Below are positions 26,977-37,000 of a DNA stretch of 64,000 nucleotides, piece by piece. The notes under the pieces are model-generated. The model ran no database searches and was not told the DNA's origin. It worked only from the letters and a program-made list of their open reading frames with translations. Numbering within the stretch: the first letter of the stretch is position 1; every line of letters begins with the position of its first letter. Location of the stretch: NCBI RefSeq assembly GCF_000247995.1, contig NZ_BAFE01000089.1:207470-271469 (forward strand), in the 5' to 3' direction. The stretch is from Mobilicoccus pelagius NBRC 104925 (lineage in GTDB: Bacteria > Actinomycetota > Actinomycetes > Actinomycetales > Dermatophilaceae). Made by a program: the position numbers and the translations under genes.

Positions 26977-27688
26977 GTGTCGTCCTTCTCGTCGGTGCGT
27001 CGGGCGCGTCCGTGCGTCGCGTCCTGTCGTCCCAAGGGTAAGACGTGGGCACCGCGAGGCCCGCGACGACCGGAGCGGCGGAGCGCCTCGCGAAGTCCCG
27101 GACGGGGGTGTGGATCCGGCGCTGCCCGCGGGCGGCACGTCGGGCGCGCCCCGACCTCGGTCGCGGCGCGCCTACCACATGAGGGGTGGATTCTCCCCTT
27201 TCGAGGACAGGGGATCTTCTCCGGCGGTACGGTCGTGCCGACGAACGAACCTCCCGACCGCCCGGTGGCGACACCCGGCCGCAGCCACTCGACGCACCCA
27301 CGACACGACCCCCGCATCGCCTGCCGTGCACTCCTGGTCGCCTCGCCGGCCTCACGGACGGCCCGCCGACGAGCGCACGACGCGCCTGGTCGCGGGGCCC
27401 CGGCCGACGGCACGAGAGTGCCCGCCGACGCCCGAACGGGCGCCCCGGCGAACGGGGTCCGCAGTGCACGCCGGGCGACGACGGGCGCGACGACGCGTAC
27501 CCGAAAGGTCACGATTGGGTCACGACGCGGGCGACTCTCCCTCCAAGCCCCCCCGTGACAGGTGTTGCCTCTACCTTGAGGCGACGCCACCGGCGTTTGC
27601 TTCGACCCGGCTCCCCGGGTGGAACCACCCCAGTCACGAACGACCCGGCCGACCGATGCAGCTCTGCCGGATCAGGAGGTCCCCCCAC
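26977..27688. other. Divergent intergenic region between alaS and the opp operon
   Basis: 712 bases without a supportable gene; the open frames crossing it are extensions of shadows of alaS or of oppA. It must hold promoters for both operons. Visible items are a direct repeat of GGTCACGA at 27507-27525, a short GAGGGG...CCCCTT hairpin near 27181-27201 and, just before oppA, AGGAGGT at 27673-27679. I found no riboswitch or leader peptide. Confidence 0.6.
27507..27525. promoter_or_regulatory. Direct repeat GGTCACGA, probable regulator site for opp
   Basis: Two identical 8-base copies, 27507-27514 and 27518-27525, repeat at an 11-base interval, i.e. one helical turn, so two protein subunits could bind the same face. 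It lies about 165 bases before oppA. The GTCAC half-site and spacing recall MtrA-type response regulator sites in actinobacteria; that identification is a guess from memory of the motif. Confidence 0.4.
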
Positions 27689-29344
27689 ATGCAGACCAAG
27701 ACCCGTGCCGCCCTCGTCGCCGGCCTCTCGGCCACCACGCTCCTCGCCGCCTGCGGCGGAGGCGGCGGTGGGTCGAACGGCTCCGGCGACTCCCAGACCC
27801 AGGCCTCCGGCCAGGCCGGTGGATCGATCAGCGTCCGCGGGTGCAACCCGCAGAACCCGCTCGTCCCGGCCAACACGACGGAGACCTGTGGCGGCAACGT
27901 CCTCGACGTCGTCACCGCGAAGCTCGTCGCGTACAACCCCGACACGGCGGCTCCCGAGAACGACATCGCCGAGTCGATCGAGACGAAGGACAACCAGAAC
28001 TTCACCGTCAAGATCAAGCCGGGCTACAAGTTCCACGACGGCACCGAGATCAAGGCGAACAACTTCGTCGACGCCTGGAACTACGCCGCCTACGCGCCCA
28101 ACGCGCAGTCCGCGGCGTACTTCATGGAGCCCATCGAGGGCTACACCGACCTCCAGCCGGCCGAGGGCGCCGACGCCTCCGCCAAGCCCAAGGCCGACAA
28201 GCTCACCGGCCTCAAGGTCGTCGACGACCACACGTTCACGATCAAGACGACGGAGAAGGTCTCCAACCTCCCGCTCCGCCTCGGCTACACGGCCTTCGCG
28301 CCGCTGCCCGAGTCGTTCTTCAAGGACCCCAAGGCCTACGGCGAGAAGCCCGTCGGCGCCGGCCCCTACACGGTCGAGAAGTGGGACAAGAACCAGCAGA
28401 TCGTCCTCAAGAAGTTCGCCGACTACACCGGCGCCCGCCCGGGCAAGGCCGACGAGATCGTCTACCGCATCTACCAGGACAGCGAGGCGGCCTACAAGGA
28501 CGTCATGGCGAACAAGCTCGACGCCACCGACGAGATCCCCGAGTCCGCGATGATCGGCAAGCAGTACCAGTCCGACCTGCCCGAGCGCACCGCCGAGAAG
28601 GACGAGGGCCTCATCCAGACGGCCACGTTCGCGCCGGTCAAGGTCGACCCGACGATGGCCGACCCCAAGGTCCGCCAGGCCGTCTCGATGGCGATCGACC
28701 GCGACACGATCATCCAGCAGATCTTCGACGGCTCCCGCAAGCCCGCCACCGGCTGGGTCTCCCCCGTCGTCGACGGCTACAAGGCCGACCAGTGCGGCGA
28801 GTTCTGCACGTACGACCCGGCCAAGGCCAAGCAGACCTTCGACCAGGCCAAGGTCAAGCCGTCCCGCATCACGCTGAGCTACAACGGTGACGCCTCGCAC
28901 AAGGCGTGGACCGAGGCCACGTGCAACTCGATCAAGCAGGCCCTGGGCGTCGACTGCGTCGCCACCCCGGTCGTCGACTTCAAGACCTTCCGCACGCAGG
29001 TCACGAGCCGCGAGATGAAGGGCATGTTCCGCACCGGCTGGCAGATGGACTACCCGTCCATCGAGAACTTCCTCACGCCGGTCTTCGCCACGGGCGGGAG
29101 CAGCAACGACGGGGACTACAGCAACCCGAAGTTCGACGCCAAGCTCAAGGAGGCCGCGGCGGCCACCGACGCGAACCAGGCGAACACCCTCTACCAGGAG
29201 GCCGAGGCCATGCTCACCGAGCAGATGCCGGCGGTTCCGCTCTGGTACGGCCACCGCATCGTCGGCTGGTCCGAGAACGTCACCGACGTGAAGATCGACC
29301 CGTTCGGTCGCATCGACCTCACGCAGATCTCCAAGAAGGCCTGA
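27689..29344 (+). CDS. oppA: Oligopeptide ABC transporter, substrate-binding lipoprotein
   Basis: 551 residues. The signal peptide ends in a LAAC lipobox (Cys22) followed by a Gly/Ser-rich linker. The SBP_bac_5 domain shows YKFHDGTEIKANNFVDAWNY, VGAGPYTVEKWD, QAVSMAIDRDTI and C-terminal AVPLWYGHRIVGWSENV. Cys pairs (RGCNPQN...ETCGG, QCGEFC, TCNSIKQ...VDC) suggest disulfides. It delivers peptides or similar cationic solutes to the permease encoded next. An AGGAGGT precedes the ATG. A hairpin separates it from oppB, and a paralogue lies at 10850. Confidence 0.92.
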   Translation: MQTKTRAALVAGLSATTLLAACGGGGGGSNGSGDSQTQASGQAGGSISVRGCNPQNPLVPANTTETCGGNVLDVVTAKLVAYNPDTAAPENDIAESIETKDNQNFTVKIKPGYKFHDGTEIKANNFVDAWNYAAYAPNAQSAAYFMEPIEGYTDLQPAEGADASAKPKADKLTGLKVVDDHTFTIKTTEKVSNLPLRLGYTAFAPLPESFFKDPKAYGEKPVGAGPYTVEKWDKNQQIVLKKFADYTGARPGKADEIVYRIYQDSEAAYKDVMANKLDATDEIPESAMIGKQYQSDLPERTAEKDEGLIQTATFAPVKVDPTMADPKVRQAVSMAIDRDTIIQQIFDGSRKPATGWVSPVVDGYKADQCGEFCTYDPAKAKQTFDQAKVKPSRITLSYNGDASHKAWTEATCNSIKQALGVDCVATPVVDFKTFRTQVTSREMKGMFRTGWQMDYPSIENFLTPVFATGGSSNDGDYSNPKFDAKLKEAAAATDANQANTLYQEAEAMLTEQMPAVPLWYGHRIVGWSENVTDVKIDPFGRIDLTQISKKA

Positions 29345-29351
29345 CCCACCT

Positions 29352-29393
29352 CCGCGGGGGCCGCGCACCGGAACCGGAGCGCGGCCCCCGCGG
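29352..29393 (+). terminator. Hairpin between oppA and oppB
   Basis: 15-bp perfect arms CCGCGGGGGCCGCGC (29352-29366) and its complement (29379-29393), with a small CCGG/CCGG helix possible in the loop. It lies 8 bases past the oppA stop and 80 bases before oppB. It may partially terminate or protect the oppA message, giving more binding protein than permease. Confidence 0.7.
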
Positions 29394-29474
29394 CGACCCC
29401 ACCCCCTCGGCCGGTGGACCCGCGCGACCCGCGACCCCGACCCGACCTCCCATCCATGCCCTCCTGGAGGTGTC

Positions 29475-30401
29475 GTGACTACCTACGTCATCCGGCGGAT
29501 CCTGCAGATGGTGCCCGTCGTGCTCGGCGCGACGTTCATCATCTTCGCCATGGTGTTCGCCCTACCGGGTGATCCCACCGCCGGCAAGTGCGGTGAGCGT
29601 CCCTGTTCCCCCGCGTTCGTCGCCCAGTACCGCGCCGAGCACAACCTCGACGACCCCCTCGTCGTCCAGTACGGCAAGTACCTCGGCAAGCTGTCGAAGG
29701 GCGACCTCGGCGTCAACTACTTCGGCAACGACGTCGCCGAGGAGCTGCAGCAGCGGTACACCACGACCGGGAAGCTCGCCATGCTCGCCATCGCCTTCGA
29801 GATCCTCATCGGCGTCACGGCCGGTGTGCTCGCCGGTATCCGAAAAGGGAAGTTCATCGACAGCCTCGTCATGGTGAGCACCCTCGTCGTCGTGTCGATC
29901 CCGATCATCGTCATCGCCCCGATGCTTCAGTGGTGGCTCGGCATCAAGCTCAAGCTGTTCCCCGTGACGGTCCCGCAGAACGAGTCGTTCTACGACCTCA
30001 TCCTCCCCGGTTTCGTCCTCGGCGCGCTCTCCCTCGCCTACGTCGCCCGCCTCACCCGGACGAACATCGTCGAGAACCTCCGCGCCGACTACGCCCGCAC
30101 CGCCCGCGCGAAGGGCCTGTCGAACCGTCGGGTCATCGGCGTCCACGTCCTGCGCAACTCGCTCATCCCGGTGGTCACCTTCATCGGCGCCGACTTCGGT
30201 GCCCTTCTCGGTGGTGCGATCGTCACCGAGCGGGTCTTCAACATCAAGGGCGTCGGCAACTACATCTTCACCGGTATCAACAACCACGACGGCATCGCGG
30301 TCGTCGCGGCGGTCACCATGCTCGTCCTCGTGTTCCTCATGGTGAACCTGCTCGTCGACCTCCTCTACGGCCTGCTCGACCCGAGGATCAGCCATGACTG
30401 A
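29475..30401 (+). CDS. oppB: Oligopeptide ABC transporter permease, OppB type
   Basis: 308 residues from a GTG with GGAGG upstream. N-terminal TM helix IRRILQMVPVVLGATFIIFAMV, the extracellular segment with PGDPTAGKCGERPC (possible disulfide), and four to five further helices are seen. The cytoplasmic EAA-type coupling loop reads DYARTARAKGLSNRRVIGVHVLRN. It forms the pore with the OppC subunit. It overlaps oppC by eight bases. Confidence 0.94.
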   Translation: MTTYVIRRILQMVPVVLGATFIIFAMVFALPGDPTAGKCGERPCSPAFVAQYRAEHNLDDPLVVQYGKYLGKLSKGDLGVNYFGNDVAEELQQRYTTTGKLAMLAIAFEILIGVTAGVLAGIRKGKFIDSLVMVSTLVVVSIPIIVIAPMLQWWLGIKLKLFPVTVPQNESFYDLILPGFVLGALSLAYVARLTRTNIVENLRADYARTARAKGLSNRRVIGVHVLRNSLIPVVTFIGADFGALLGGAIVTERVFNIKGVGNYIFTGINNHDGIAVVAAVTMLVLVFLMVNLLVDLLYGLLDPRISHD

Positions 30402-31410
30402 CAACACCTCCGCCGGCGAAGCCCGGCAGTACGCGGCCGCGGAGGCGCGGCGCCGGCAGTCCGAGGCGGGTGAGGAGCTCGCCACGCGCGAGGCCCGCAC
30501 CCCCGAGATGCTCCGGCTCGACGGCGGCGCCGTCGACAAGCCCCGCTCCCTCGCCTCCGACGCGTGGCGGGAGATGCGCCGGCGGCCCATGTTCTGGTTC
30601 GCACTCGCGCTCATCGTGCTCTTCATCGTCATGGCGGTCGCTCCCGGCCTGTTCACGTCGATCGACCCGCACGAGGCGATCCTCCGCGAGGCGCGTAGCA
30701 AGCCCGGCGAGAACGGTGCGGTCTTCGGCCGAGACATCCAGGGCTACGACATCTACGCCCGCACGATCTACGGTGCACGCGCGTCGATCATGGTCGGCAT
30801 CCTCACGACCATCGGCACGACGCTGCTCGGCGGCATCATCGGCATCGCCGCCGGGTTCTACGGCGGATGGTTCGACGCCCTGCTGTCCCGCGTCACCGAC
30901 ATGTTCTTCGCCCTGCCGATGCTCCTCGGCGGCATCATCCTCATGACGTCGGTGTTCCCGAACACCTCGGAGACCTCGTTCTTCGCCGTCGTCCTCAAGG
31001 TCGTCCTCGTGCTCACGATCTTCGGCTGGCCGCCGATCGCGCGTCTCATGCGGTCCGCCGTCCTCCAGGTCAAGCCGCAGGAGTACGTCCAGGCGGCCCG
31101 CGCCCTCGGTGCGAGCCCGTGGCGGATCATCGTGTCGCACATCCTCCCCAACGCGATGGCGCCCGTGCTCGTCGTGGCGACGATCAACCTCGGCGTCTAC
31201 ATCGCCGCCGAGGCGACGCTGAGCTTCCTCGGCATCGGCCTGGTCCCGCCGGCCATCTCGTGGGGCGTCGCCATCTCCGATGCGACGAAGGCGATCCGCA
31301 CCCTGCCCCACATCCTGTTCTTCCCCAGCCTGTTCCTGTCGCTCACCGTGCTCGCGTTCATCCTCATGGGTGACGTCATCCGGGACGCGTTCGACCCGAA
31401 GCAGCGGTGA
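30394..31410 (+). CDS. oppC: Oligopeptide ABC transporter permease, OppC type
   Basis: 338 residues. About 60 residues of charged N-terminal extension precede the OppC_N segment SLASDAWREMRRRPMFWFAL and the first TM helix. FGRDIQGYDIYARTIYGARAS, the coupling loop YVQAARALGASPWRIIVSHILPN, and the C-terminal LPHILFFPSLFLSLTVLAF with GDVIRDAFDPKQR are family features. It pairs with OppB. It overlaps oppB and is followed closely by the ATPase genes. Confidence 0.94.
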   Translation: MTDNTSAGEARQYAAAEARRRQSEAGEELATREARTPEMLRLDGGAVDKPRSLASDAWREMRRRPMFWFALALIVLFIVMAVAPGLFTSIDPHEAILREARSKPGENGAVFGRDIQGYDIYARTIYGARASIMVGILTTIGTTLLGGIIGIAAGFYGGWFDALLSRVTDMFFALPMLLGGIILMTSVFPNTSETSFFAVVLKVVLVLTIFGWPPIARLMRSAVLQVKPQEYVQAARALGASPWRIIVSHILPNAMAPVLVVATINLGVYIAAEATLSFLGIGLVPPAISWGVAISDATKAIRTLPHILFFPSLFLSLTVLAFILMGDVIRDAFDPKQR

Positions 31411-31421
31411 GAGGAGACACC

Positions 31422-32450
31422 ATGACCACCACCGCCCCCTCTCCCACCGGTTCGCGGTTCACCCCGACGAACGGTCGACTCCTCGACGTCGAGAACCTCC
31501 ACGTCGAGTTCCACACCCGCGACGGTGTCGCCCGCGCCATCAACGGCGCGAGCTTCACCCTCGACCAGGGCGAGACCCTCGCGATCCTCGGCGAGTCCGG
31601 CTCGGGCAAGTCGGTGACCGCGCAGGCGATCATGGGCATCCTCGACGTGCCGCCGGCAAAGATCCCCGAGGGCAGCATCCGGTACTGCGGCACCGAGCTC
31701 CTCACGATGAACGAGAACGAGCGACGCAAGGTGCGCGGTCCGGAGATCTCCATGATCTTCCAGGACGCCCTGAGCTCCCTCAACCCCGTCTTCCCCGTGG
31801 GGTGGCAGATCGCGGAGATGTTCCGCAAGCACCGCGGCATGAACAAGTCGGACAGCCTCGACCAGGCCGTGCGACTCATGGAGCGGGTCAAGATCCCGGC
31901 CGCCAGGGAGCGCGTCAAGGCGTTTCCGCACCAGTTCTCCGGCGGTATGCGTCAGCGCATCATGATCGCGATGGCGATCGCGCTCGACCCGGCGGTCCTC
32001 ATCGCCGACGAGCCGACGACGGCCCTCGACGTCACCGTCCAGGCGCAGATCATGCAGCTCCTCGCCGACCTGCAGGAGGAGCGCAAGATGGGGCTCATCC
32101 TGATCACGCACGACCTCGGTGTCGTTGCGGACGTGGCCGACCGCATCGCGGTGATGTACTGCGGCCGCATCATGGAGCGGGCCGACGTCGAACCGCTGTA
32201 CGCCCGCCCGGCGCATCCGTACACGTTGGGGCTGCTCGAATCGATCCCCCGTCTCGATCAGAAGGGCCAGGAGCTCGCCGCCATCGGTGGCCTGCCGCCG
32301 AACCTCCTCTCGATCCCGTCAGGGTGCGAGTTCAACCCGCGCTGCCGGTTCCGGCAGGACCGCTGCCTGCAGGAACGCCCCGCGCTGCGGCAGGTCGCAC
32401 CCGGCCGCCTGTCCGCCTGCCACTTCGCCGAGGAGGTCTACGGTGCCTGA
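31422..32450 (+). CDS. oppD: Oligopeptide ABC transporter ATPase, OppD type
   Basis: 342 residues. Walker [18 protein letters not shown]-loop [14 protein letters not shown], signature [15 protein letters not shown], Walker [14 protein letters not shown] and switch His in [16 protein letters not shown] are all intact. The C-terminal oligopeptide domain has GCEFNPRC and CHFAEEVYG, whose Cys residues bind a 4Fe-4S cluster in relatives. The ATG at 31422 has GAGGAG eight bases upstream and was chosen over an earlier start at 31407. Its stop overlaps the oppF start. Confidence 0.95.
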   Translation: MTTTAPSPTGSRFTPTNGRLLDVENLHVEFHTRDGVARAINGASFTLDQGETLAILGESGSGKSVTAQAIMGILDVPPAKIPEGSIRYCGTELLTMNENERRKVRGPEISMIFQDALSSLNPVFPVGWQIAEMFRKHRGMNKSDSLDQAVRLMERVKIPAARERVKAFPHQFSGGMRQRIMIAMAIALDPAVLIADEPTTALDVTVQAQIMQLLADLQEERKMGLILITHDLGVVADVADRIAVMYCGRIMERADVEPLYARPAHPYTLGLLESIPRLDQKGQELAAIGGLPPNLLSIPSGCEFNPRCRFRQDRCLQERPALRQVAPGRLSACHFAEEVYGA

Positions 32451-33717
32451 GACCATGACGAGACGGAACGACCCCACCACGGCGGAGGTCATCCTCGAGG
32501 CCAGTGACCTCGTCAAGCACTACCCCATCAAGACCGGTGTGCTCCGTCGTACGACGGGTCACGTCAAGGCCGTCGACGGGGTGAGCTTCGAACTCCACAA
32601 GGGCGAGACGCTCGGCATCGTCGGCGAGTCCGGCTGTGGCAAGTCGACCCTCGGCCGCCTCCTCATGCGGCTCGAGGAGCCGACCTCGGGCACCGTGGAG
32701 TTCCAGGGCACCGACATGTACGCGAAGTCAGGCTCGGCGATGCGCAAGCTGCGTCGCGACATCCAGATCGTGTTCCAGGACCCGTACACCTCGCTCAACC
32801 CGCGCAAGACGGTCGGCGACATCATCGGGGAGCCGTTCGACATCCATCCCGACGTCGTCCCCAAGAACGGGCGTCGCGCGGCGGTGCAGGAGCTCCTCGA
32901 ACTCGTCGGTCTCAACCCCGAGCACATCAACCGCTACCCCCACCAGTTCTCCGGTGGCCAGCGGCAGCGAATCGGCATCGCCCGCGGTATCGCCCTCCGG
33001 CCCAAGGTCCTCGTGTGCGACGAGCCGGTGTCGGCACTCGACGTCTCGGTGCAGGCGCAGGTCGTCAACCTCATGGAGAAGCTGCAGGACGAGCTCGGCC
33101 TGAGTTACATCTTCATCGCGCACGACCTCTCGGTCGTCCGGCACATCTCAGACCGCGTCGGCGTCATGTACCTCGGCAAGATGGTCGAACTCGGTACCGA
33201 GGACGAGATCTACGAGCGCACGACGAACCCGTACACGCAGGCGTTGCTCTCGGCGGTGCCGGTGCCCGACCCGACGTTGCGCGGCAAGCGGCAGCAGATC
33301 GTCCTCACCGGCGACGTGCCCTCCCCCGCCGACCCGCCGTCGGGCTGCCGGTTCCACACCCGGTGCTGGAAGGCGCAGGAGAAGTGCACGGTGGACGAGC
33401 CGCAGCTCGTCGACCGCCCGGACGGCGCCGGCGGCCACCGCAGCGCGTGCCACTATGCCGAGGTGCGCCAGGTCGTCCCGGTCGCGGACGACACGCCTGA
33501 CGCGGGTGGGCCCGGCTCCACCGCGACGGGATCCGTCGACGGGGGCATTGGCGCCGCGGCGGCCTCGGTCGTCGAGACGGTGCGCGACGCGGCCGCCGAC
33601 CTCAAGGACCGGGTCACCGGTTCCTCGGACGGCCCCGACCCGCGCGCGCCCGAGGCGCAGGAGGCGTTCCACCTCCCCGAGCCCGGTCTCGACCGCACCG
33701 ACCCCACGGGTCGCTGA
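32443..33717 (+). CDS. oppF: Oligopeptide ABC transporter ATPase, OppF type
   Basis: 424 residues from a GTG with AGGAGG seven bases upstream. Walker [16 protein letters not shown], signature [16 protein letters not shown], Walker [14 protein letters not shown] and the switch His in [15 protein letters not shown] are intact. The C-terminal oligopeptide domain carries [15 protein letters not shown] and [10 protein letters not shown]. About 80 further residues, Ala/Asp/Pro-rich with a short helix ([17 protein letters not shown]), are not part of the family and look disordered. It is the last gene of the operon, and a terminator hairpin follows. Confidence 0.94.
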   Translation: MPETMTRRNDPTTAEVILEASDLVKHYPIKTGVLRRTTGHVKAVDGVSFELHKGETLGIVGESGCGKSTLGRLLMRLEEPTSGTVEFQGTDMYAKSGSAMRKLRRDIQIVFQDPYTSLNPRKTVGDIIGEPFDIHPDVVPKNGRRAAVQELLELVGLNPEHINRYPHQFSGGQRQRIGIARGIALRPKVLVCDEPVSALDVSVQAQVVNLMEKLQDELGLSYIFIAHDLSVVRHISDRVGVMYLGKMVELGTEDEIYERTTNPYTQALLSAVPVPDPTLRGKRQQIVLTGDVPSPADPPSGCRFHTRCWKAQEKCTVDEPQLVDRPDGAGGHRSACHYAEVRQVVPVADDTPDAGGPGSTATGSVDGGIGAAAASVVETVRDAAADLKDRVTGSSDGPDPRAPEAQEAFHLPEPGLDRTDPTGR

Positions 33718-33730
33718 CCCCCCTACCTCG

Positions 33731-33766
33731 CCCCGGGGCGCCCTCGTCGGAAGGGCGCACCCGGGG
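33731..33766 (+). terminator. Terminator hairpin at the end of the opp operon
   Basis: Arms CCCCGGGGCGCCCT (33731-33744) and AGGGCGCACCCGGGG (33752-33766) pair with one bulged A and a 7-base loop, 14 bases past the oppF stop. Confidence 0.7.
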
Positions 33767-34009
33767 TGAGGCCGTCCTCCCGAGGTCGTCCGCACCTCGT
33801 CGGGCGGACACGTCCCCCTGCGCACGGCGTAGAACCGGAACCTCTCCGGTGGGCGTGCCCGCCCGTCGTCGTGTCCGGCCTTCGTCGTGGTCACGCCCCG
33901 TCGCGACGGCCTCGTCGCGTCCGAGCCCGGCGGCGGCCCGGGAGACGCCTTCCCCGGCGGAGTGGGAAAAACCCGGGCCGGGTGGGGCGTGCTCCTGTAC
34001 ACAGGACTC

Positions 34010-37000
34010 ATGACCCAGGGTTATCTGCGCTATCCGCATCTGCACGGTGACGACCTCGTGGCGGTCGCCGACGACGATCTGTGGCTCGTCCCGGTCGCCG
34101 GTGGCCGGGCATCGCGCCTCACGGCGGACCGGCAGCCGTGCGCGCATCCGTTCTTCTCCCCGGACGGCACGCGCATCGCGTACGCGAGCCTCCGCGACGG
34201 CGACTGGGAGGTGTTCGTCCTCGACCGGGGGGCGGGCACGGTGGAGCGCCTCACGTGGTGGGGACGTCCCGGCACCCGGGTGCGTGGCTGGGTCGACGAG
34301 ACGCACGTGCTCGTCGCCTCCGACCACGAGGAGCCGTTCTCCCAGCGTCGGCGGTTGTTCTCCGTCGGCCTCGACGGGAGCGTGACGCGGCTGCCGTACG
34401 GCCACGCGATGTCACTCGCCGTCGCCGACGACGGCAGCGAGGCGGTCACCTCCCCCAACAACCGCGACGCGGCGATGTGGAAGCGCTACCGCGGCGGCAC
34501 CGCGCCCATGATGTGGCTGCGGCCCTCCCCCGACGCGGAGTGGGCGCGCGTGCTCCCCGACGAGGAGGCCGGTCTGTGGTCGCCGGTGTTCGTCGGTGAC
34601 CGCCTCGTGTTCACGAGCGACCTCGGGGCGTCGTTCCCCGACCACGCCGACGAGCAGGCTCAGGTGTGGTCGGTCGACCGCTCGGGCGACGACCTGCGGC
34701 AGCACACGCGGCACACCGTCGCGCAGGGGTACGTCCGCGACACGACGACCGACGGCACGCGCCTCGCCTACCACGCACGCGGGCACCTCTACGTCATGGA
34801 CTCCCTCGACGCGCAGCCCCGACGCGTGGAGGTCGACCTCGGCCCGCTGCCGCGTCCGCGCCGCACGATCACCGCCGCAGACCGCCTCCACGCGCTGCGG
34901 CCCGACGAGTCGGCCACCGGCTCGGTCGCGGAGTGGTACGGGCAGGCGTGGTGGCTCACCCACCGCGGCGGCCCCGCCCGGCACCTCCTCGGCGACGACG
35001 CGACGCGGGTGCGCGCGGCCCACGTCGCGGGCGGTCGGGTCGTCGCGGCGACGGACGCCGGCGGTGAGGACGCACTCGTCCTCACCGGTGTCGCGGGCGA
35101 GTTCGGGGAGGACGGCGCGGAGCCCCGCCGCCTCGCCGCCGGGCAGCTCGGACGGGTGCTTCACCTCGCCCTCACGCCCGATGCCGCCACCGCGGCCGTC
35201 GCCTCCCACGACGGGCACGTCCGCCTCGTCGACCTCGAGCAGGGGTCGGTGCGGGAGGTGGGGCACTCCGAACACGGCGAGGTGGAGGGTCTCACCTTCT
35301 CCCCCGACGGTCGTTACCTCGTGTGGGCGCAGCCGGAACACACCGAGGGGCAGCGGCGGCTCGTCCTCGTCGACACGACGGCGGAGTCCCCGAGTGCCCG
35401 GGTGCTCACCTCGGGCCGGTTCGACGACCACTCCCCCGTGTTCACCCACGACGGCACGCACCTCGTGTTCCTCTCGGCCCGCACGCTCGACCCGCACTAC
35501 TCCGCGTTCGGGTTCGACCTCGCGTTCGCCGACGCGACCCGTCCGTGGCTCGTGCCGCTCGCCGCGGACACCTCCGCCCCGTTCGGGCCCACCGCGGACG
35601 GTCGGCCGCTCGACGACGCCACGAAGTCCGAGGACAAGGCGGACACGGGCGAGGGCGCGAAGGACAGCGGCGAGGAGACGCCCGCGGTGCGGTGCCCCGA
35701 CATCGACGTGGACTCCTTCGAGGACCGCATCGTCGCGTTCCCCGTGGCCTCGGGCACCCTGTCGGGCCTCGCGGCGGCGAAGGACGGCGTCCTGTGGATC
35801 CGGCACGCGAACCGCGGAGAGCTCGGCGCTTCCCGCGACGGCGTCGAGGACACTCCGCGCGACCGGCTCGAACGCTACGACCTGCGCACCCGCAGTCTCA
35901 CGACGCTCTGCGACGTCGTCTCGTTCGAGGTGAGCGGCGACGGGACCGCGATCGTCGTGCGCGACGAGGAGCAGGCCGTCGTCGGCCCCGCCACCGAGAA
36001 GGTCGACGACGACAGCGACCGACTCGTCACCGTGGACACGAAGCGGCTGCGTCGGGACGTCGACCTGCGCACCTCGTGGCGGGCGATGTTCGAGGACAAC
36101 GGCCGCCTCATGCGCGAGCACTACTGGCGCGAGGACATGAACGGTGTCGACTGGGATGCCGTCCTCGAGCGCTACCGCGAGACCCTCGACCGGCTCGGCT
36201 CCCACGACGACCTCGTCGACGTGCTCTGGGAGGTCGTGGGCGAGCTCGACACCTCCCACGCCTACGTCACCCCGCCGCGGGGTGAGGCGGAGGACGCCGT
36301 CGCCCACCTCGGCGTCGACGTCGACCGCGACGAAGACGGTGTCGTCGTCGTGCGCCACATCCTGCCCGGCGAGGCCTCCGACCCGACCGCCCGCTCCCCG
36401 CTACGGGCCGCGGGCGTCGACGCACGGGAGGGCGACCGCATCCTCGCGGTCGACGGACGCCCCACCGCGGGCACCGCTCTCGGTGCTCTGCTCACGGGCC
36501 GTGCGGGCACGCCCACCGAGCTCACCCTCGAACGCGCGGGGCGCCGCCGCCGGGTCGCGGTCGTGCCGATCGCCGACGAGGAGGCTCTGCGCTACCAGGC
36601 ATGGGTCGCGAGCCGCCGCGCGTACGTCGCGGAGAAGTCCGGCGGGCGGCTCGGGTACGTCCACGTGCCCGACATGGTGAGCCGGGGATGGGCCCAGTTC
36701 CATCGCGGCCTCGACGAGGCGACGTCCAAGGAGGGGCTCGTCGCCGACATGCGGTATAACCGCGGCGGCCACACCTCCGAACTCGTCATCGAGCGACTCA
36801 TGCGCCGCGTCGTCGGATGGGGCTCGATGCGGCATGGTCAGCGAACGACCTACCCCGTGCAGGCGCCCCGCGGCCCGGTCGCGTTCCTCGCGAACCGGTG
36901 GTCGGGTTCGGACGGCGACATCGTCAACGCCGTCGCCCGCATCCACGGCATCGGCCCGGTCATCGGTGAGCGCACGTGGGGCGGCGTCATCGGCATCGAC

